A stretch of 64,000 bases of DNA, from the NCBI GenBank assembly GCA_003278855.1, contig QCCU01000004.1, positions 1 to 64,000 on the forward strand, written 5' to 3'. Below the pieces are notes generated by a model. That model made no database searches. It had not been told where the DNA came from and saw only the letters and a list, made by a program, of their open reading frames with translations. This stretch comes from Prochlorococcus sp. AG-347-M23. GTDB taxonomy: Bacteria; Cyanobacteriota; Cyanobacteriia; PCC-6307; Cyanobiaceae. Shown in pieces: positions 59,448-64,000 of this stretch (the stretch's first letter is position 1; each line of letters begins with the position of its first letter). The position numbers and the translations under genes were made by a program.

Positions 59448-60176
59448 ATGAATGAAATTAATCAAATAAATAATGAACCGGTAAGAAAATCAAGAATTTT
59501 ATTAGTTGATGATGAGCCTGGTTTAAGAACAGCTGTTAAAACATTTCTAGAAGATGAAGGCTTTGAAATATTTATTGCAGTTGATGGCGAGGATGGTTGG
59601 GAAAAAGCTCAAACAATTTTCCCAGATTTGATAATTAGCGATGTTATGATGCCTCGAGCCAACGGTTATGATTTATTAGAAAAAATTAGGGAGGATGAAA
59701 AATTAGGAGGAACTCCAGTGATTTTTCTAACTGCAAAAGGAATGACCCTAGACAGAACAGAAGGTTATCTTGCAGGAGTTGATGATTATATTTCCAAACC
59801 TTTCGATCCCGATGAATTAGCTGCAAGAGTTAAAAATGTAATCAAAAGACAAGAACGACTATTAAAAGAAGCGGCACGATTCGCAGATATTGACGTAAGC
59901 AAAATGGCAAAACAAATTACTGAAATCAAATCTATGCTCACAGACCAAAACCAGACTAATCCAGAAAATAAAATAAATCTTCCTAGTTTTACTCCTAGAG
60001 AAGCAAGTGTGCTTCAACTAGTAGCAGAGGGACTGATGAACAAGGAAATTGCTAGAAAGCTTGAGACATCTATTAGAAATGTTGAGAAATATGTAAGTAG
60101 ACTTTTTATCAAGACAGGCACATCAAGCCGAACAGAATTAGTTCGTTATGCACTTGAAAATCATTTAGTAAAATAA
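59448..60176 (+). CDS. ycf29: NarL/LuxR-type response regulator (Rre1/Ycf29-like)
   Basis: 242 residues. Receiver domain: acidic pair D21-D22, phospho-acceptor D65 in IISDVMMPRANGYDLL, T95 in FLTAKG and K117 in YISKPFDPDEL. A linker (DIDVSKMAKQITEIKSM) and a C-terminal LuxR helix-turn-helix (FTPREASVLQLVAEGLMNKEIARKL) follow, with NVEKYVSRLFIKTGTSSRTELV. This ending matches Rre1/Ycf29, a conserved cyanobacterial stress-response regulator. No histidine kinase is adjacent. It converges on chlM with one base between stops. Confidence 0.85.
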   Translation: MNEINQINNEPVRKSRILLVDDEPGLRTAVKTFLEDEGFEIFIAVDGEDGWEKAQTIFPDLIISDVMMPRANGYDLLEKIREDEKLGGTPVIFLTAKGMTLDRTEGYLAGVDDYISKPFDPDELAARVKNVIKRQERLLKEAARFADIDVSKMAKQITEIKSMLTDQNQTNPENKINLPSFTPREASVLQLVAEGLMNKEIARKLETSIRNVEKYVSRLFIKTGTSSRTELVRYALENHLVK

Positions 60177-60177
60177 A

Positions 60178-60879
60178 TTATTTAATTTTTTCGAATTCAA
60201 TTAGTTTTGAAAAATAAAAAGGAGCTTGATTTAATTTCTTTTTAACAACTTTAAATCCTCTTTCTTTAGCAGCATTAATGATACCCTTTTCTTTCAATGT
60301 ATATGCCCTTGTAGTTTTACTTGGCCCAGGAAATAATTTTCCAATATTTTTTAGAACAGCAAGAACTGGAGTATAAGGTGCAAAGCTAACAATTAGTTTT
60401 TCATTGCTTAAATCGCATAGATGTTGAACCATTTCTTCTGCGACCGGTTGAGGATAATGAATAAATACATCCAAACAAACTACAACATCAAATAATCCTT
60501 TTAATTTTTCCAGATCACAGACTTCATATTTGATTTTGCCTTGATTCAAACCTAATTCATTAATGCGTTTTTTTGTTTCTTTAATCATTTCAGATGAAAT
60601 ATCGCTCACCTGTAGTTCTTTTATACCGAGTCTTAATAAAGGTATGGAAAGACTTCCTACACCACAGCCTGCATCACAATAACTTTTTTTTGTTAGTTCA
60701 GGATAATTTTTGATGTATGAGACTACATCATCTACAGTTTTTTGATGTCCCTTCCTAATATTTTTTTGAACTGTATTAATTTCATCAGATTTGCTATAAA
60801 TTTTATTCCATCTTTCAAAGCCAGTACCATTAAAATACTCTCTTACTTCACTTTTTTCGATAATCTTATTTGACGTCAT
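60178..60879 (-). CDS. chlM: Mg-protoporphyrin IX O-methyltransferase
   Basis: Transfers a methyl group from SAM to Mg-protoporphyrin IX in chlorophyll biosynthesis. 233 residues with SAM-binding YCDAGCGVGSLSIPLL near residues 62-77, the downstream VSDISSEM and DVVVCLDVFIHYPQ, and the FERWNKIYSKSDEINTVQKNIRKGHQKT opening shared by ChlM/BchM. The start codon is about 90 bases from the purE start. Confidence 0.95.
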   Translation of the reverse strand: MTSNKIIEKSEVREYFNGTGFERWNKIYSKSDEINTVQKNIRKGHQKTVDDVVSYIKNYPELTKKSYCDAGCGVGSLSIPLLRLGIKELQVSDISSEMIKETKKRINELGLNQGKIKYEVCDLEKLKGLFDVVVCLDVFIHYPQPVAEEMVQHLCDLSNEKLIVSFAPYTPVLAVLKNIGKLFPGPSKTTRAYTLKEKGIINAAKERGFKVVKKKLNQAPFYFSKLIEFEKIK

Positions 60880-60969
60880 AATATTCTATGAAAAATTTAT
60901 TCTTTTTATACTAACTAACTGGCACCAAATTAATTGCACGCCATTATAGGAAAGAATTGATTTGTTATT

Positions 60970-61506
60970 TTGTCAGAATTGAATTCAAAAGATATTTATA
61001 AAATTGCTGTCGTAATGGGTAGTGATTCAGATCTAAAAACATTGAAACCAGCCATTGATACTTTAAGAGAATTTGGAATAAAAACTGAAGTTTGTATACT
61101 TTCTGCACATCGAACACCTATTGAAATGATGGAATATGCAAAAAATGCAGAATCAGAAAACATAAAAGTAATAATTGCCGGTGCTGGGGGTGCTGCTCAT
61201 CTTCCAGGAATGCTTGCATCCATAACTTGCATTCCTGTAATTGGCGTACCAGTAGAGAGTAAGACACTTAAGGGGATTGACTCTCTTTTATCAATCGTTC
61301 AAATGCCCGCTGGAATTCCAGTTGCAACAGTTGCAATTAATGGAGGTCAGAATGCTGGATTATTGGCAATAGAGATGATAAGTTTATTTGATGAATCCAT
61401 AAAGAAAAATTTAAAAGAATTCAGAGAAAATCTCCATTCACAAGTAAGAACTAAAAATAATAAGTTATCAACTATTGGACCTGACAATTATCTTCAAAAT
61501 AAATGA
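60970..61506 (+). CDS. purE: N5-carboxyaminoimidazole ribonucleotide mutase
   Basis: Converts N5-CAIR to CAIR in purine synthesis. 178 residues with AVVMGSDSDLKTL, LSAHRTPIEMMEYA, VIIAGAGGAAHLPGMLA and PVIGVPVESKTLKGIDSLLSIVQMPAGIPVATVAING, the class I PurE core. Start is TTG at 60970. An AGGA at about 60948 is too far away to confirm it, and an in-frame TGA stops further extension. The stop is 14 bases from the convergent cysC stop. Confidence 0.95.
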   Translation: MSELNSKDIYKIAVVMGSDSDLKTLKPAIDTLREFGIKTEVCILSAHRTPIEMMEYAKNAESENIKVIIAGAGGAAHLPGMLASITCIPVIGVPVESKTLKGIDSLLSIVQMPAGIPVATVAINGGQNAGLLAIEMISLFDESIKKNLKEFRENLHSQVRTKNNKLSTIGPDNYLQNK

Positions 61507-61520
61507 GCTGATATTCTTTA

Positions 61521-62144
61521 TTAGGCCTTGTTAAGAAAGTTTTGTTTTTTTAGGTAGTTAATAACTTTTTCAACGGAATCATTTAAATCTAACGAACCTG
61601 TATCAACAACAATTTCTGGATTATTAGGCGCTTCATATGGACTAGAAATCCCTGTAAATTCCTTAATTTCACCCAAACGAGCTTTCTTATAAAGACCTTT
61701 AGTATCCCTATTTTCACAAACTGTGATATCTGCAGCACAATAAACTTCAATAAAATCCTTAGATCCAATAATTTTTCTCACTTTATCTCTATCGCTAATA
61801 AATGGTGAAACGAATGCTGTAATAGTTATTATCCCAGCATTCATAAATAAATTCGCAACTTCTCCAATTCTTCTTATATTTTCTTCTCTATCTTCATCCG
61901 AAAAACCAAGATCTTTACATAAACCGTGTCTAATATTATCTCCATCCAACACATAAGTCGAAAAACCATCTAAGTGCAAAACTTCATTTAAAGCGTTGGC
62001 TAAAGTACTTTTACCAGAGCCAGATAAACCTGTAAACCATATCACCATACCTTTATGACCTCTCATTTTCTCTAACTTTTCTCTATCAATAGTTAAATTG
62101 TGCCACTTTATGTTGGTTGACTTTGTTTGATCTTGTTCTTTCAT
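61521..62144 (-). CDS. cysC: Adenylylsulfate (APS) kinase
   Basis: Phosphorylates APS to PAPS. 207 residues with P-loop GLSGSGKST, the DGDNIRHGLCKDLGFSDEDREENIRRIGEVANLF signature, and FVSPFISDRDKVRKII. The frame is open for 41 more codons upstream, but those would overlap the SUI1-family gene (ends at 62185) and have no homology-like features, so ATG at 62144 is chosen. Together with sat in this window it covers both sulfate-activation steps. Confidence 0.95.
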   Translation of the reverse strand: MKEQDQTKSTNIKWHNLTIDREKLEKMRGHKGMVIWFTGLSGSGKSTLANALNEVLHLDGFSTYVLDGDNIRHGLCKDLGFSDEDREENIRRIGEVANLFMNAGIITITAFVSPFISDRDKVRKIIGSKDFIEVYCAADITVCENRDTKGLYKKARLGEIKEFTGISSPYEAPNNPEIVVDTGSLDLNDSVEKVINYLKKQNFLNKA

Positions 62145-62184
62145 TACTTGGACTATTAAAATTAAAACTATCCTAACCCTTGCT

Positions 62185-62496
62185 TCATAAATTATGAAAT
62201 CCCTCTTTACGAAGAAACTCAATTGATTTCGATACCATATCACCCTGTAACTGGATATTACTATCAATTAATGTTCCCCCAGTACCACAAAAAACTTTAA
62301 TTTTTTTTAGTAATTCTTTTAATAAGATTTCATCCTCAGTCCCTAACCCTCTAATTAAAGTAATAGTCTTACCCTTTTTACCTTTTTTTTGTTTTGAAAT
62401 ATTTATTTTTGATCTTTTATCAAAAGTATCTACCTTAGCTATTTCTTCAGATTTTTTTTCTTGATTATCAAATTCTATCCAATTCTTTTTTCCCAT
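62185..62496 (-). CDS. SUI1/eIF1-like translation factor
   Basis: 103 residues with a basic, low-complexity N-terminal half (KKSEEIAKVDTFDKRSKINI, KKGKKGKTI) and a C-terminal SUI1 domain (ITLIRGLGTEDEILLKELLKKIK, then GTGGTLIDSNIQLQGDMVSKSIEFL). This matches bacterial YciH/SUI1 proteins, which affect start-codon fidelity. The N-terminal extension is short and probably disordered. It lies 40 bases upstream of cysC on the same strand and divergent from trpB. Confidence 0.9.
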   Translation of the reverse strand: MGKKNWIEFDNQEKKSEEIAKVDTFDKRSKINISKQKKGKKGKTITLIRGLGTEDEILLKELLKKIKVFCGTGGTLIDSNIQLQGDMVSKSIEFLRKEGFHNL

Positions 62497-62544
62497 TATT
62501 TTAAATATAATCTATAGTTAGTTAATACTTATTCTATAGAAAAA

Positions 62545-63789
62545 GTGGTAAGTACATTTTCTCGCAAAGATCAAAACTATAAAAATGAAGATTTAAATCA
62601 ACCTTCCAAAGAGGGAAGATTCGGAAAATATGGTGGTCAATATGTTCCTGAAACACTAATGCCTGCTCTTTTTGAGCTCGAAAAAGCTGCATCAAATGCA
62701 TGGAAAGATAAACTTTTTGTAAAAGAATTAAATCATCTTCTTAAGACTTATGTAGGCAGAGAAACACCACTTTATGAAGCCAAAAGACTCACTGAACATT
62801 ACAAAACTAAAAAAGCAACTCCGAAAATATGGCTTAAAAGAGAAGACTTAAATCATACTGGTGCTCACAAAATTAATAATGCCCTTGGTCAAGCTTTATT
62901 AGCAATAAGAATGGGCAAAAAAAGAATAATTGCAGAAACTGGAGCAGGTCAGCATGGAGTTGCTACGGCTACTGTTTGTGCGAGATTTGGCTTGAAATGC
63001 ATCATTTATATGGGTGCTGAAGACATAAAAAGGCAGTCCCTTAACGTCTTCAGAATGAAACTTCTAGGAGCTGAAGTTAAAGTTGTAAATTCAGGAACTG
63101 CAACACTTAAGGATGCTACTAGTGAAGCCATTAGAGATTGGGTTTCTAATGTCGAAACCACACACTACATTTTAGGATCTGTTGCAGGTCCACACCCTTT
63201 CCCAAAGATTGTGCGAGATTTTCATGCAGTTATAGGTGAAGAAACTAAAAAACAATGTTTGGAATCATTTGGATCTTTTCCTGATATTTTGCTTGCTTGT
63301 GTAGGGGGGGGATCAAATGCAATGGGTCTTTTCCATCCTTTTGTTAAAGAAACTTCTGTGCGTCTTATTGGGGTTGAAGCCGCAGGAAGCGGAGTTGATA
63401 CTGACAAACATGCTGCCACTATCACTAAAGGGTCAGTTGGAATTTTGCATGGATCAATGAGTCTTCTCTTGCAAGATGATAATGGTCAAGTACAAGAAGC
63501 TCACTCAATAAGTGCAGGTTTAGATTACCCTGGAGTAGGTCCTGAACATAGCCATTTAAAAGATATAGGTAGAGCAGAATATGGATCCGTCACAGATCAA
63601 GAAGCTTTAGACGCTTTGAAACTTGTTAGTGAGCTAGAAGGAATTATACCTGCACTTGAAACTTCCCATGCATTTGCTTGGTTAGATAAATTATGCCCTA
63701 CTCTTGAAAAAGATACTCATATAGTTATCAATTGCTCTGGTAGAGGCGACAAAGATGTTAATACTGTTGCATCTTCATTAGATATTTAA
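62545..63789 (+). CDS. trpB: Tryptophan synthase beta chain
   Basis: Joins indole and serine to tryptophan. 414 residues, PLP fold type [21 protein letters not shown], the PLP lysine in [30 protein letters not shown] and the phosphate loop [10 protein letters not shown]. The C-terminal [12 protein letters not shown] and CSGRGDKDV segments are conserved. GTG start at 62545. It is not beside trpA here. Its stop codon abuts the stop of the minus-strand rhodanese gene with no spacer. Confidence 0.97.
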   Translation: MVSTFSRKDQNYKNEDLNQPSKEGRFGKYGGQYVPETLMPALFELEKAASNAWKDKLFVKELNHLLKTYVGRETPLYEAKRLTEHYKTKKATPKIWLKREDLNHTGAHKINNALGQALLAIRMGKKRIIAETGAGQHGVATATVCARFGLKCIIYMGAEDIKRQSLNVFRMKLLGAEVKVVNSGTATLKDATSEAIRDWVSNVETTHYILGSVAGPHPFPKIVRDFHAVIGEETKKQCLESFGSFPDILLACVGGGSNAMGLFHPFVKETSVRLIGVEAAGSGVDTDKHAATITKGSVGILHGSMSLLLQDDNGQVQEAHSISAGLDYPGVGPEHSHLKDIGRAEYGSVTDQEALDALKLVSELEGIIPALETSHAFAWLDKLCPTLEKDTHIVINCSGRGDKDVNTVASSLDI

Positions 63790-63840
63790 TCAATACCTTG
63801 GTATTGATGGGTCAATATATCTACTCCATCCATCAATACC
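63790..63840. repeat. Nested inverted repeats at the trpB/rhodanese junction
   Basis: TCAATACC and GGTATTGA form an 8-bp hairpin with a two-base loop at 63790-63807. GGTATTGATGG (63800-63810) is also an 11-bp inverted repeat of CCATCAATACC (63830-63840). The two structures compete for the same middle arm. There is no T-tract. The region is inside the rhodanese coding 3' end. Confidence 0.6.
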
Positions 63841-64000
63841 CTCCTCCAAATTCCATATTTCGCTCACAATATTATTATCCAAGCACCATTGAGAAAAGTT
63901 ATAACTTCTTATTCCTGCATGACAAGTCACTACAATTTCTCTATCTAATAAACCAGCAAATATTTCTTCAACATATTCACAGGTGACTTTACTAATTGGT
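63790..64000 (-). CDS. Rhodanese-like domain protein (3' part only)
   Basis: The window covers the last 69 complete codons and the stop; the N-terminus lies beyond 64000. The visible part has the active-site loop TCHAGIRSYNFSQWC with a catalytic cysteine followed by the CxxGxRS pattern, then EIWNLEEGIDGWSRYIDPSIPRY, the usual WxxGxxGW ending of single-domain rhodaneses. These carry sulfur as a persulfide or are involved in thiosulfate:cyanide chemistry. Convergent with trpB, stop codons adjoining. Partner functions are unknown. Confidence 0.9.
   Translation of the reverse strand, partial: PISKVTCEYVEEIFAGLLDREIVVTCHAGIRSYNFSQWCLDNNIVSEIWNLEEGIDGWSRYIDPSIPRY

Noticed and set aside
62145..62267. 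41-codon N-terminal extension of cysC
   Set aside because: It overlaps the SUI1-family gene, is rich in hydrophobic residues unlike APS kinase, and the family start lies at the ATG at 62144.
63798..63986. Plus-strand 62-codon frame at the right edge
   Set aside because: The minus strand reads as a rhodanese with an intact CxxGxRS active site, so the plus frame is a shadow.

Overview
This window is about 64 kb of a very AT-rich, gene-dense photosynthetic genome. It matches a marine picocyanobacterium of the Prochlorococcus type, most likely a high-light-adapted lineage. The evidence is the photosystem II genes psbO (partial) and psbA, NDH-1 subunit ndhH, chlM, CP12, the phylloquinone (men) genes, the sbtA/sbtB bicarbonate uptake genes, very low GC, and intergenic gaps of mostly 0-250 bases with several coding overlaps. 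This assignment rests on gene content and protein sequence read by eye; no database search was run.

Layout. 1-9 kb: end of psbO, ATP sulfurylase, FtsH, a KDPG-aldolase-like gene, chorismate synthase, psbA, a 42-codon gene beside psbA, an aspartoacylase-family gene, a xi-class-like GST and CP12. 9-14 kb (minus strand): a 60-residue gene, obgE, mutS2, a VOC-fold gene and hemB. 14-17 kb: an inorganic-carbon cassette of a SulP transporter, sbtA and sbtB. 17-25 kb: an unusual thioredoxin-reductase-like flavoprotein, a small coiled-coil gene coupled to a UbiB-type kinase, enolase and a ClpB-type disaggregase. 25-28 kb: secE-nusG-rplK-rplA-rplJ-rplL with an L10-type leader. 28-40 kb: rnhA-pyrD, a cobD/hisC-type enzyme, murG, a secreted protein, pgk, rbgA, an RluD-type synthase, a fused dipeptide-type ABC ATPase and rel/spoT. 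40-50 kb: a DUF2062 membrane protein, mnmE, nadC, argS, a hisC-like aminotransferase, an MBL-fold relative, trpG/pabA, dgkA, ybeY, a DUF3285 protein and prfB, which has a programmed frameshift. 50-56 kb: grx, gshB, then menF, menA-menC-menE and a DHNA-CoA thioesterase. 56-64 kb: ndhH, rsmH, a cysteine desulfurase, an Rre1/Ycf29-type regulator, chlM, purE, cysC, a SUI1-family gene, trpB and a truncated rhodanese gene.

How the genes work together. SulP, SbtA and SbtB bring bicarbonate into the cell and regulate that import. CP12 and pgk belong to carbon fixation control and flux. Phylloquinone for photosystem I comes from the men genes. Sat and CysC activate sulfate. Gsh, Grx and the flavoprotein handle thiol redox. 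The rest is mostly translation, ribosome assembly and core biosynthesis. I saw no CRISPR array, insertion sequence, prophage, tRNA or rRNA.

No clearly new multi-gene system stands out. The observations most worth following are single-gene departures from family norms: a thioredoxin-reductase homologue without its pyridine-nucleotide motifs; a ClpB-type ATPase whose first ring has lost both arginine fingers; a secreted metallo-beta-lactamase-fold relative without the metal motif; a CP12 with only one cysteine pair; the UGA frameshift in prfB with a TTG start; and several small uncharacterised genes beside conserved partners.
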